32,486 nucleotides of DNA from Nocardioides sp. (lineage in GTDB: Bacteria; Actinomycetota; Actinomycetes; Propionibacteriales; Nocardioidaceae). The position numbers and the translations under genes are program-made. Positions 16,136-25,559 of this stretch are shown piece after piece. The DNA lies in NCBI GenBank assembly GCA_026786275.1, contig JAJAYJ010000157.1:1-32486 (forward strand). The letters run 5' to 3'. Each line of letters opens with the position of its first letter. Position 1 is the stretch's first letter. The notes beneath the pieces were generated by a model, which worked only from the letters and a program-made list of their open reading frames with translations, made no database searches and was not told the origin of the DNA.

Positions 16136-17104
16136 TCAGCGGGTGCCGTTGGCGGCGTACTCGGCCACGTCGGCTGCGTTGTCCTGGGTCACGAAGGCCG
16201 GGCCGGAGTTGATGGGCTGCCCGCCGCCGACGTCGTTGCCGTTGATGGACTTCAGGTAGGTCGTGGTGACCCCGAGGAAGCCCTGGACGTAGGGCTGCTG
16301 GTCGACGGCGAAGAGGATCGACCCGTCCTCGATGTCCTTGACCACGTCCTCGGAGAGGTCGAAGGTGCCGACCTGGGCGTCGCTGCCGGCGTCGGCCACG
16401 GCGGATACCGCGTCGATGGCGTACTGGCCGCCCAGGGTCAGAACCCCGTCGATCTCCGGGTCGGACTGCAGCTTGGAGGTGATGGTCGCCTGGACGGCGT
16501 TGTCGTCGGTGCCGTCGACCTGGAGGTTCTCCATCGAGCCGCCGAAGGCGGCCGCGGCGGCCGCGCAGCGCTCCTCCAGACCGACGTTGCCGGCCTCCTG
16601 GATGACGCACAGTGCCTTGGTCATGCCCTCGTCCTTCATCCGCTCGCCCACGGCGGTGCCGGCGATGGTCTCGCTCTGGCCGATGTGGGTGAGCGCGCCG
16701 AACTCGGCGGACTGGTCGATGCCGGAGTTGATCGTCACCACGGGGATGCCGGCGGCGACGGCGGCCGTGACGCTGGACTCGAGTCCGTCGGGGTTGGCCA
16801 TCGAGACGACGATGCCGTCGACCTTCCCGGCGACCGCGGCGTCGATGAGCTGCGACTGCTTGGCGGGGTCGGCGTCGGAGCTGTACTCCACGGAGACGCC
16901 GTAGTCGTCCCCGGCCTTCTCGGCGCCGGACTTGACCCGGTCCCAGAAGGCGTCGCCGGGAGCACCGTGGGTGACCACGGCGTAGGTGAGGTCGCTGGTG
17001 GCGACGTCGGAGGTCTCCTCCTGACCGGTGCCGCTGCAGGCGGTCAACGCGGTGCTGGTCAGGACGATGGCACCGATGGCACCGAGGAGCGTGGACTTCT
17101 TCAT
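16136..17104 (-). CDS. Sugar/inositol ABC transporter substrate-binding lipoprotein
   Basis: The 322-residue product begins MKKSTLLGAIGAIVLTSTAL and ends its signal peptide in a lipobox, LTAC (Cys23). It is therefore an exported lipoprotein that captures the ligand outside the cell. The mature part is a periplasmic-binding-protein type I fold (RbsB/Peripla_BP_4 like): YAVVTHGAPGDAFWDRVKSG, VDGIVVSMANPDGL, AAGIPVVTINSGIDQS, and a hinge-region AVDQQPYVQGFLGV. These are ribose/inositol-type binding-protein features. AAGGATCG precedes the ATG at good spacing. An 86-bp gap separates it from the iolA stop, enough for an internal promoter, though I did not find a clear one. Ligand identity (myo-inositol) is inferred from its place between iolA and two inositol dehydrogenases. 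Confidence 0.92.
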   Translation of the reverse strand: MKKSTLLGAIGAIVLTSTALTACSGTGQEETSDVATSDLTYAVVTHGAPGDAFWDRVKSGAEKAGDDYGVSVEYSSDADPAKQSQLIDAAVAGKVDGIVVSMANPDGLESSVTAAVAAGIPVVTINSGIDQSAEFGALTHIGQSETIAGTAVGERMKDEGMTKALCVIQEAGNVGLEERCAAAAAAFGGSMENLQVDGTDDNAVQATITSKLQSDPEIDGVLTLGGQYAIDAVSAVADAGSDAQVGTFDLSEDVVKDIEDGSILFAVDQQPYVQGFLGVTTTYLKSINGNDVGGGQPINSGPAFVTQDNAADVAEYAANGTR

Positions 17105-17190
17105 GGGGCGTCGATCCTTGTCTCTAGGGGTCTCCGGCAGTCGACGGTGACCGAGTGGTCGTGCTGGTTGTGCTGGGTGGTGGTGCTCTG

Positions 17191-18698
17191 TCATTGCGCG
17201 GTCGGGAAGGTGAGCTGGGCCAGCGACTCCTCGCTGATGTGGGGCCATCGAGTGGTGACGACCTTCGCGCGGGTGTAGAACCGCACGCCCTCGGGACCGT
17301 GCATGTGGTGGTCGCCGAAGAGCGAGTCCTTCCAGCCGCCGAAGGAGTGAAACGCCATGGGCACGGGGACGGGCACGTTGATGCCGATCATGCCGACCGT
17401 GACGCGGCGCTGGAAGGTACGGGCCACCTCCCCGGAGGAGGTGAAGACCGCCGTGCCGTTGCCGTACGGGTTCGCGTTGACCAACTCGATCGCGGCGTCC
17501 AGGGTCGGCACGCGCAGCACGATCAGCACGGGTCCGAAGATCTCGTCGGTGTAGACCGACATGTCGGTCGTGGTGTGGTCGAGGAGGGTGGGGCCGACGA
17601 AGAAGCCGTCCTCGTAGCCCGCCACGACCAGGTCGCGGCCGTCGACGACGACCGAGGCGCCGGCGTCCTCGCCCTGAGCGACGTACCCGGCGATCCGGTC
17701 GCGGGCGGCGCGGGTGACGACGGGGCCCATGTCGACGCCGGGATCACTGCCCGGGCCGACCGTCAGCTCCACGGTGCGGGAGCGGATCCTGTCCACGAGG
17801 GTGTCCGCGGACGGACCGACCGCGACCACGGCCGAGATCGCCATGCACCGCTGCCCGGCCGACCCGTAGCCCGCCGCGACGATGTGGTCGGCGGCGAAGT
17901 CGAGGTCGGCGTCGGGCATGACCACGGCGTGGTTCTTCGCGCCACCGAGGGCCTGGACGCGCTTGCCGGTACGGCTGGCGGCCTCGTGCACGTAGCGGGC
18001 GATCGGGGTCGAGCCCACGAACGAGACCGCGTCGACGGCTGGGTGCTCGAGCAGCGCGTCGACCGCGACCTTGTCGCCGTGCACGACGTTGAGGACGCCG
18101 TCGGGCAACCCGGCGCGCTGGTAGAGGCGCGCCACCAGGTCCGAGGCGCCGGGCACCCGCTCGGACGGCTTGAGGACGAACGTGTTGCCACACGCGAGCG
18201 CGACCGGGTGCATCCACAGCGGCACCATGATCGGGAAGTTGAACGGCGTGATGCCGACGACGACGCCCAGGGGCTGGCGGAACGAGTGCGAGTCGATACC
18301 GCCGGAGACCTGGTCGTTGAAGTCGCCCTTGAGCAGCTGCGGGATGCCGCAGGCGAACTCGACGACCTCCCGCCCGCGGACGACCTCACCCCGGGCGTCC
18401 TCCAGGGTCTTGCCATGCTCGGCCGAGATGACCTCGGCCAGCTCGTCCTCGTGGCGCACGAGCAGCTCGCGGAAGTCGAACATGATGCGCGAGCGTGCGG
18501 TGACCGACGTCTGCGACCAGGTGCGGGCCGCCGCGGCGGCGGCCGCGACGGCGGCGTCCACGTCGCCGGGGCTGGCCAGGCGCACCCGGCGTGCGGCTCG
18601 ACCCTGCGCGGGGTCGAAGACGTCGCCGAGGCGGTCGCTCTCACCGGCGACGCTTGCGCCGTTGATCCAGTGCTCGTAGATGGTCTCGGTCACCGACA

Positions 18699-18699
<1 letters not shown>
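17191..18699 (-). CDS. iolA: CoA-acylating methylmalonate-/malonate-semialdehyde dehydrogenase
   Basis: IolA/MmsA turns malonic semialdehyde from inositol into acetyl-CoA and CO2, and methylmalonate semialdehyde from valine into propionyl-CoA. The 502-residue protein shows the family pattern: [10 protein letters not shown] near the N-terminus, [15 protein letters not shown] with Asn154, and [11 protein letters not shown] with catalytic Cys285. [15 protein letters not shown] stands where ordinary aldehyde dehydrogenases have ELGGK, so the general-base Glu is absent, as expected for CoA-acylating members. The ATG overlaps the iolD stop by one base (TGATG). Length and motifs are complete. It ends the catabolic half of the operon, just before the transporter genes. 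Confidence 0.95.
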
Positions 18700-20843
<2,144 letters not shown>

Positions 20844-20847
<4 letters not shown>

Positions 20848-21755
20848 CGGGAGGCTCCTTCGCGCTGCTGGGTGCCGTCGGGGTCGGTCGGGCGGGAGAA
20901 CGGGAGGCGTGGGTCGACCTGCTGCGTGAGCCAGGTGTCGCGCACCCAGGCGTGATCGGGGTCGTGGATGATCAGCCAGGCCCGCTCAGGTCCCGGGCCG
21001 GCCATGACGTTGAGGTAGTAGAGGTCGTAGCCCGGCGCCGCCATCGAGGGGCCGTGCCAGCCGTGGGGAACCAGGACGACGTCACCGCTGCGCACCTCGG
21101 CGCAGACGTCGATGTCGGCGCCCGCGTGCCCGTAGACCCGCTGATAGCCCAGCCCGGGACCGGCCGGGCCGTCGGCGACCTCGAAGTAGTAGATCTCCTC
21201 CAGCCGTGTCTCACCCTCACGCTGCTCGTCGTGCTTGTGGGGAGGGTACGACGACCAGTTGCCGCCTGGGGTGAGCACCTCGCAGGCGATGAGGCGCTCG
21301 GCCTCAAGCACGCCCGGGACCCCGAAGTTGTGGACCTGACGGCTGGCCTGGCCGGCGCCCCGGAGCTCGACCGGCACGTCCGAGCGGGGCACGTACGCCG
21401 GGTCCAGCCGCCGCTCGCAGACCGCCGAGCACAGGGCGAACCTTCCGCCGGCCGCGGTGCTGAGCGCCACCTCGGCATCACGGGGCGCGTAGAGGACGTC
21501 GGTGGGGCCCTCGAACACGCTGCCGCGGCCTGTCAGCTCGAAGCGCTCGCCGTCGACGACGACCGTGGCGGAGCCCGCCAGCGGCACGATGACGGTCTCG
21601 GCGTCGCCCGTCTCGAGGTTGACGTGACCGCCGGCCGCCAGGGTCACGACGCGCAGGCCGCTGCGCCCCCAGCCGGCCGAGGCGGGAGTGACGACGACGT
21701 CGTACGTCGCGTCGGCGGCCTGTCCCGCGCGGACGACGTGCTCAGAGTCCGTCAC
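20844..21755 (-). CDS. iolB: 5-deoxy-glucuronate isomerase
   Basis: IolB isomerises 5-deoxy-D-glucuronate to 5-dehydro-2-deoxy-D-gluconate in inositol breakdown. The 303-residue protein is a double-cupin isomerase. Telltale segments are LETGDAETVIVPLAGSATV in the first cupin, then the metal-binding YPPHKHDEQ followed by LEEIYYFEV in the second. VLVPHGWHGPSMAAPGYDLY and LNVMAGP complete the family C-terminal pattern. The GTG start overlaps the aldolase stop (GTGA), and the TGA overlaps the iolD ATG (ATGA). All expected histidines are present and I see no defect. Confidence 0.95.
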
Positions 21756-22657
21756 ATCAGCTCCACGGTCGCGTCGACGGCGCCCTCGACGTCACCATCG
21801 GGTGGGAAGAGCAGCGACCGGCCGACGACCATGCCCCGCACGCTCGGCACGGCCAGGGCCCGGGACCACGCGGTCATCTGGGCGTCCTGGTCGGCGCCGA
21901 CCTCGCCGCCGAGCAACAGGACCGGCAGGGTCGTGGCGGCCAGCACCGTCTCCATGTCGTCGATGACCGGGAGCTTGAGCCAGGTGTGGGCCGAGGTGGA
22001 CGCCAGCCCGGCGGCCACGGTCGCCGAGCGGACCACGGCCGCGGTCGACAGGTCGTTGCGCGCCCGGCCCCCGTCGTCGCGACCCGAGATGAAGGGCTCG
22101 ACCATCGCCATCAGGCCGCGGGCGGCGAGGTCGTCCACCGCGTGGGCGCACGCCTCGAGCGTGCGCACCGTCGTGGCGTCGTGCGGGTCGATGCGCAACA
22201 GCATCTTGCCGCCCTGGTAGCCGGCTCGTTCGACGGCCGCCGCGTCGTAGCCGGTGAACCGGTCGTCCATCTCGAAGACCGTGCCGGCCAGGCCACCGCG
22301 GTTCATCGAGCCGATCACGACTTTGCCGTCCAGGGCGCCGAGCAGCAGCAGGTCCTCGATGACGTCAGCCGTGCCGAGCACCCCGTCGACACCGGGTCGC
22401 GCCAGCGCGCGCACCATCCGGTCGAGCAGCTCGTGCCGGTCACCCATGGCCAGCGCGTTGTCACCGGCGCGCAGCGCGCCGCGGGCCGGATGGTCGGCCG
22501 CGATGAGCATCAACCGGCCGGTGGCGCCGACGAGACCGGAGGGCTGGTGGCGGGCCGAGGCGATCTCGGCGATGCGCGCAGGCTCGGTGGCGCGGGTCGT
22601 CACGATCCGACGGATGTCTTCGGCGGTGACGGCGCGCAGGGCGACCGGGTCGGTCAT
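21752..22657 (-). CDS. Predicted (beta/alpha)8-barrel aldolase of the inositol pathway (Cgl0158 type)
   Basis: The 301-residue protein starts MTDPVALRAVTAEDIRRIVT and looks like a DeoC/FbaB-class aldolase barrel: RLMLIAADHPARGAL, LLLGALDGKVVIGSMNRGG, GLMAMVEPF, HTWLKLPVIDDME and VRGMVVGRSLLFP. It matches my recollection of the Cgl0158 family found in Corynebacterium iol clusters. Its position between iolB and iolC fits the missing step, cleavage of 6-phospho-5-dehydro-2-deoxygluconate to malonic semialdehyde and dihydroxyacetone phosphate. Bacillus IolJ, which does this, is a class II metal aldolase of different sequence. Lys in WLKLP is a candidate Schiff-base residue, inferred only. Both ends overlap neighbours by 4 nt. 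Confidence 0.8.
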   Translation of the reverse strand: MTDPVALRAVTAEDIRRIVTTRATEPARIAEIASARHQPSGLVGATGRLMLIAADHPARGALRAGDNALAMGDRHELLDRMVRALARPGVDGVLGTADVIEDLLLLGALDGKVVIGSMNRGGLAGTVFEMDDRFTGYDAAAVERAGYQGGKMLLRIDPHDATTVRTLEACAHAVDDLAARGLMAMVEPFISGRDDGGRARNDLSTAAVVRSATVAAGLASTSAHTWLKLPVIDDMETVLAATTLPVLLLGGEVGADQDAQMTAWSRALAVPSVRGMVVGRSLLFPPDGDVEGAVDATVELM

Positions 22658-23643
22658 CGGGCGGGCCCGTTCTGCTCGAGGTAGGTGGCGAGCTGCTCGG
22701 CCGTCGGCATGGCGTCGGCGCAGGAGAGCTGGCCTGCGACGTAGGAACCAGCCGCATTCGCCAGGGTCAGCGTGGTGCGCAGGTCGGTCCCGGCCAGGAG
22801 GCCGTGCACGAGGGCGCCACCGAAGGCGTCGCCGGCGCCCAGACCGTTGACCACCTCGACGGGCACTGGCGAGACCACCACCTGCTCCTCGCCGGAGGGT
22901 TCGCGGCGGCTGCCGAGGACGCCAGCGGGACCCTGCTTGACCACAGCGAGGCCGACGCCCGCGTCGTGCAGGGCCTTGGCGGCGGCCTCGGGCTCGGTCT
23001 CGCCCACGGCCACGCGGCACTCCTCCCGGTTGCCGACCACCACGGAGACCTGGGGCAGCGCAGCCGCGACCTGCGCGGTCGCGTCGGCCTCGTCGTGCCA
23101 GAACATCGGGCGGTAGTCGAGGTCGAGCACCGTCGTCCGGTCCCGGCCACGGGCCTCGAGGGCGGCCAGCTGCGCCTCGCGGGAGGGGCTGCGGGAGAGA
23201 CCGGTCAGGGTGACCCAGAAGATCTCGGCGGCACGGATCGCGTCGTAGTCGAGCTCGTCGGGCGAGATCTCCAGGTCGGGAGCGGTGGGCAGCCGGTAGA
23301 AGTACAGCGGAAAGTCGTCGGGCGGGAAGATCTCGCAGAAGACCACCGGGGTGAGCAGGTGGGGCACCGTGCCGACCCAGCGGTCGTCGACGCCGAAGCT
23401 CGCCAGCGCCCGGTGCACGAACCGGCCGAAGGGGTCGTCGCCGGTGCGGGTGATGACCGCGCTGCGATGTCCGAGGCGTGAGGCGGCGACGGCGACGTTG
23501 GTGGCGCTGCCGCCGAGGTACTTCCGGAAGCTCGTCACGTCCTCCAGCTCGACGCCGACCTGTTCGGGGTAGATGTCGATGCCGACCCGGCCCATGGTGA
23601 CCAGCTCGAAGGCCGGGTCGCTCGTCTGCTCCCCGGTCGTCAC
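22654..23643 (-). CDS. iolC: 5-dehydro-2-deoxygluconokinase
   Basis: This PfkB-family sugar kinase phosphorylates 5-dehydro-2-deoxygluconate with ATP. The 329-residue product opens VTTGEQTSDPAFELVTMGRV, followed by GIDIYPEQVGVELEDV and the substrate-lid motif KYLGGSATNVAVAASRLG. IolC-type features include LDLDYRPMFWHDE, and the C-terminal PfkB signature NGLGAGDAFGGALVHGLL holds the catalytic Asp. The GTG start overlaps the iolE stop (GTGA), and the TGA overlaps the aldolase ATG. A longer open frame upstream has no kinase character. Length agrees with Bacillus IolC (about 325), so it is a simple kinase without a fused aldolase. Confidence 0.93.
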   Translation of the reverse strand: MTTGEQTSDPAFELVTMGRVGIDIYPEQVGVELEDVTSFRKYLGGSATNVAVAASRLGHRSAVITRTGDDPFGRFVHRALASFGVDDRWVGTVPHLLTPVVFCEIFPPDDFPLYFYRLPTAPDLEISPDELDYDAIRAAEIFWVTLTGLSRSPSREAQLAALEARGRDRTTVLDLDYRPMFWHDEADATAQVAAALPQVSVVVGNREECRVAVGETEPEAAAKALHDAGVGLAVVKQGPAGVLGSRREPSGEEQVVVSPVPVEVVNGLGAGDAFGGALVHGLLAGTDLRTTLTLANAAGSYVAGQLSCADAMPTAEQLATYLEQNGPAR

Positions 23644-24524
23644 GACAGCGCCCCCTGCACGAAGGCCAGGCAGCGGCGTACGTCGGCCGCGGGGCCTTCG
23701 CCCGCCGGCTCGCCGTCGGTCAGCATCAGGTCCTGCTCGAGGACGTACCACCCCTGGTAGCCCGAGCCCTCGAGGGCGGCGATCATCGCGGCGACGTCCA
23801 CCGAGCCCTCGCCGAGCACCGTCCACATGCCCTCGGCGACGGCGTCGGAGAAGCTGATCTCTCCGGCCACCACGCGGGCGGCCTGAGCGGCGTCGACGTC
23901 CTTGAGGTGAACGTGGCCGACGCGCTGCGGGTGGGCCAGGGTGATGGCCACCGGGTCGGCGCCGGCGGCCACCAGGTGGCCGGTGTCGATGCAGAGCCCG
24001 ATCCGGGAGCCGTCGAGGATCCGTTGGACGTCGGCGCTGTTCTCCACCATCGTCCCCATGTGCGGGTGGATGGTGGCCCGCACCCCGCGCTCGGTCGCGT
24101 GGTCGGCGATCCGGTCGAGGTTGGCCAGCAGGGCCTTCCACTGCAGGTCGTCGAGCTCAGGGCGCTCGTCGTACCCCTCGGTGCCGGTGGTCGCGGCCAG
24201 CACCACCATGCCGGCGCCGGAGGCGAGGCACGAGTCGATGAAGAGGTCGACCTCACCCAGCGGGTCGTGGCCGGGGTCGTGCAGGAGGACCGGGAGGAAT
24301 CCGCCGACAGCGCGCAGGCCGAAGCCCTCGAGGAACGCCGCCTTGGCCGCCGGCTCCTGGGGCAGGAAGCCGTCGGGACCGAACTCCGTGGCGGTGAGGC
24401 CCAGGTCTCGCATGTCGCCGAGGACCCGCTCGGCGGGGAGCTGGTGTCCCCAGCCGGGTACTTCGCACACGCCCCAGGAGATGGGGGCGCCGGCGATCCG
24501 TTCGCGGGGGGCGGGGTGGGGCAT
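23640..24524 (-). CDS. iolE: Inosose dehydratase / isomerase (IolE-IolI type)
   Basis: This 294-residue TIM-barrel protein of the xylose-isomerase-like (AP endonuclease 2) family most likely dehydrates scyllo-inosose to the dione used by IolD. Its start, RIAGAPISWGVCEVPGWGHQ, is typical of the inosose enzymes. Metal-site segments follow: LTATEFGPDGFLP, TIHPHMGTMVENS, GLCIDTGHL, VGHVHLKDVD and YVLEQDL. The ATG at 24524 has GGAAGG at the right distance. The in-frame ATG at 24542 has no Shine-Dalgarno site and was rejected. It is the first gene of the operon, next to the regulatory region. An isomerase (IolI) role cannot be excluded, but the cluster has no other dehydratase candidate. Confidence 0.87.
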   Translation of the reverse strand: MPHPAPRERIAGAPISWGVCEVPGWGHQLPAERVLGDMRDLGLTATEFGPDGFLPQEPAAKAAFLEGFGLRAVGGFLPVLLHDPGHDPLGEVDLFIDSCLASGAGMVVLAATTGTEGYDERPELDDLQWKALLANLDRIADHATERGVRATIHPHMGTMVENSADVQRILDGSRIGLCIDTGHLVAAGADPVAITLAHPQRVGHVHLKDVDAAQAARVVAGEISFSDAVAEGMWTVLGEGSVDVAAMIAALEGSGYQGWYVLEQDLMLTDGEPAGEGPAADVRRCLAFVQGALS

Positions 24525-24595
24525 GGCGGGCCTTCCGGTCATGAGTTCGTCAACGCCGTGGTGACCTTGTCCAGGCACCGTCGCTAGGCCATGGA

Positions 24596-24624
24596 GTGTG
24601 TCCGGGCTCACAACCGAGTGTCAA
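24596..24624 (-). promoter_or_regulatory. Probable promoter of the inositol operon
   Basis: A perfect -35 hexamer TTGACA reads on the minus strand from 24624 to 24619. At 17-18 bp spacing lies a weak -10-like ACACAC/CACACT. The start point would be near 24588, leaving a leader of about 65 nt before iolE. The two palindromes at 24630-24657 lie directly upstream, placing a bound regulator against the -35 box. Confidence 0.5.
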
Positions 24625-24629
24625 GGTTT

Positions 24630-24639
24630 TGTCATGACA
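24630..24639. promoter_or_regulatory. Regulator operator 1, palindrome TGTCATGACA
   Basis: This is a perfect 10-bp palindrome between the divergent iolE and GntR genes. Its TGTC-NN-GACA layout is shared with the second site, centred 16 bp away. It fits the inositol-regulator box of Corynebacterium glutamicum as I remember it (KGWCHTRACA); that recollection is unchecked. Confidence 0.65.
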
Positions 24640-24643
24640 TACT

Positions 24644-24657
24644 TATGTCCGGACATA
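24644..24657. promoter_or_regulatory. Regulator operator 2, palindrome TATGTCCGGACATA
   Basis: This perfect 14-bp palindrome contains TGTC-CG-GACA, the same half-sites and spacing as operator 1. Two centres 16 bp apart place the regulator dimers about one and a half helical turns apart. It overlaps the probable -10 of the regulator gene. Confidence 0.65.
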
Positions 24658-24686
24658 GCCGTTCCGGTTCCGGTAGGTTTCCGCTC

Positions 24687-25427
24687 ATGCAGACGAGGCC
24701 TGAGGTCGTGGTCGACCGATCGAGCCCTGTGCCGCTGTACTTCCAAGTCGCGGAGCAGTTCGAGCACGCCATCGTCTCGGGCGCCCTGCGCCCGGGCGAC
24801 AAGCTCGACAACGAGATCGCGCTGGCCAAGCATCTCGGTCTGTCGCGCCCGACCATGCGCCAGGCGATCCAGCTGCTGGTCGACAAGGGCATGCTCGTAC
24901 GCAAACGCGGAGTAGGCACCCAGGTCGTCCACGGTCGGGTCCGGCGCTCGCTCGAGCTCACCAGCCTGTACGACGACCTCGTCCGGATCGGCGAGAAGCC
25001 ACGCACCGAGATCCTGTCCCTGGAGCGGCGTGCGGCCGACGAGGAGGTCGCCACCGCCCTCGGCATCGCGGAGGGCTCGGAGATCTGGTCGCTGGAACGG
25101 CTGCGTTTCATCGGCCAGGAGCCCCTGGCCGTGATGCGCAACGACCTGCCGACGCGGGTCGCGGACGTCGCCGCGTTCGACCTCGAGGAGCAGGGCCTCT
25201 ACGCGTCGCTGCGCAGGGCCGGGGTGCTGATGTCGGTGGCCAAGCAGCGGATCGGTGCCCGCCGCGCGCTCGCGGGCGAGGCGGGCCTGCTTCAGGAGAA
25301 GCGAGGTGCACCACTGCTGACGATGGAGCGCACGGCGTACGACAACGGGGGTCTGGCGGTGGAGTTCGGTCGACATGTCTACCGGCCCGAGCTCTACTCC
25401 TTCGAGCTCACGCTCGTCGACCGCTGA
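24687..25427 (+). CDS. GntR-family (HutC/UTRA) transcriptional regulator of the inositol operon
   Basis: The 246-residue protein has an N-terminal winged helix-turn-helix: PLYFQVAEQFEHAIVSGALR (16-35), then LSRPTMRQAIQLLVDKGMLV (52-71) with the wing RKRGVGTQVV. A UTRA effector-binding domain fills about residues 95-240, with EIWSLERLRFIGQEPLAVMR and LLTMERTAYDNGGLAVEFGR. It is transcribed away from iolE and probably binds the two TGTC-NN-GACA palindromes between them, repressing both genes until an inositol-derived ligand binds. This matches the known role of the GntR-type IolR in other actinobacteria. The ATG at 24687 follows TAGGT. An upstream in-frame ATG at 24591 would place coding sequence across the operators and was rejected. 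Confidence 0.88.
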   Translation: MQTRPEVVVDRSSPVPLYFQVAEQFEHAIVSGALRPGDKLDNEIALAKHLGLSRPTMRQAIQLLVDKGMLVRKRGVGTQVVHGRVRRSLELTSLYDDLVRIGEKPRTEILSLERRAADEEVATALGIAEGSEIWSLERLRFIGQEPLAVMRNDLPTRVADVAAFDLEEQGLYASLRRAGVLMSVAKQRIGARRALAGEAGLLQEKRGAPLLTMERTAYDNGGLAVEFGRHVYRPELYSFELTLVDR

Positions 25428-25559
25428 GCGCGGGAGCGCGATCGCGCACCTGACCGCCGCGTCTCGTCCGGACGGGGGCGGCGCGAACGGGTACGCGGAC
25501 CGTAGGGTGACGGGCGTGGGTAGGACGGTACGGACGGTCAGGACGGACGGAGGGGGCCT

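Larger units (their letters stand above)
24629..24657 (+). promoter_or_regulatory. Possible promoter of the GntR regulator gene
   Basis: TTGTCA (24629-24634) and GACATA (24652-24657) are separated by 17 bp and read toward the regulator gene. Both hexamers are embedded in the palindromes, so the protein would probably repress its own gene. The -10 match is only moderate. Confidence 0.4.

Noticed and set aside
22658-23020. Longer aldolase start
   Set aside because: The extra sequence overlaps iolC and is Arg/Gly-rich; the ATG at 22657 matches the 4-nt overlap pattern of the operon.
25515-25555. GGACGG-type direct repeats before the ALDH-like gene, and palindrome GCGCGATCGCGC at 25436-25447
   Set aside because: Short GC-rich repeats are frequent by chance here; there is no loop for a terminator and no known regulator site.
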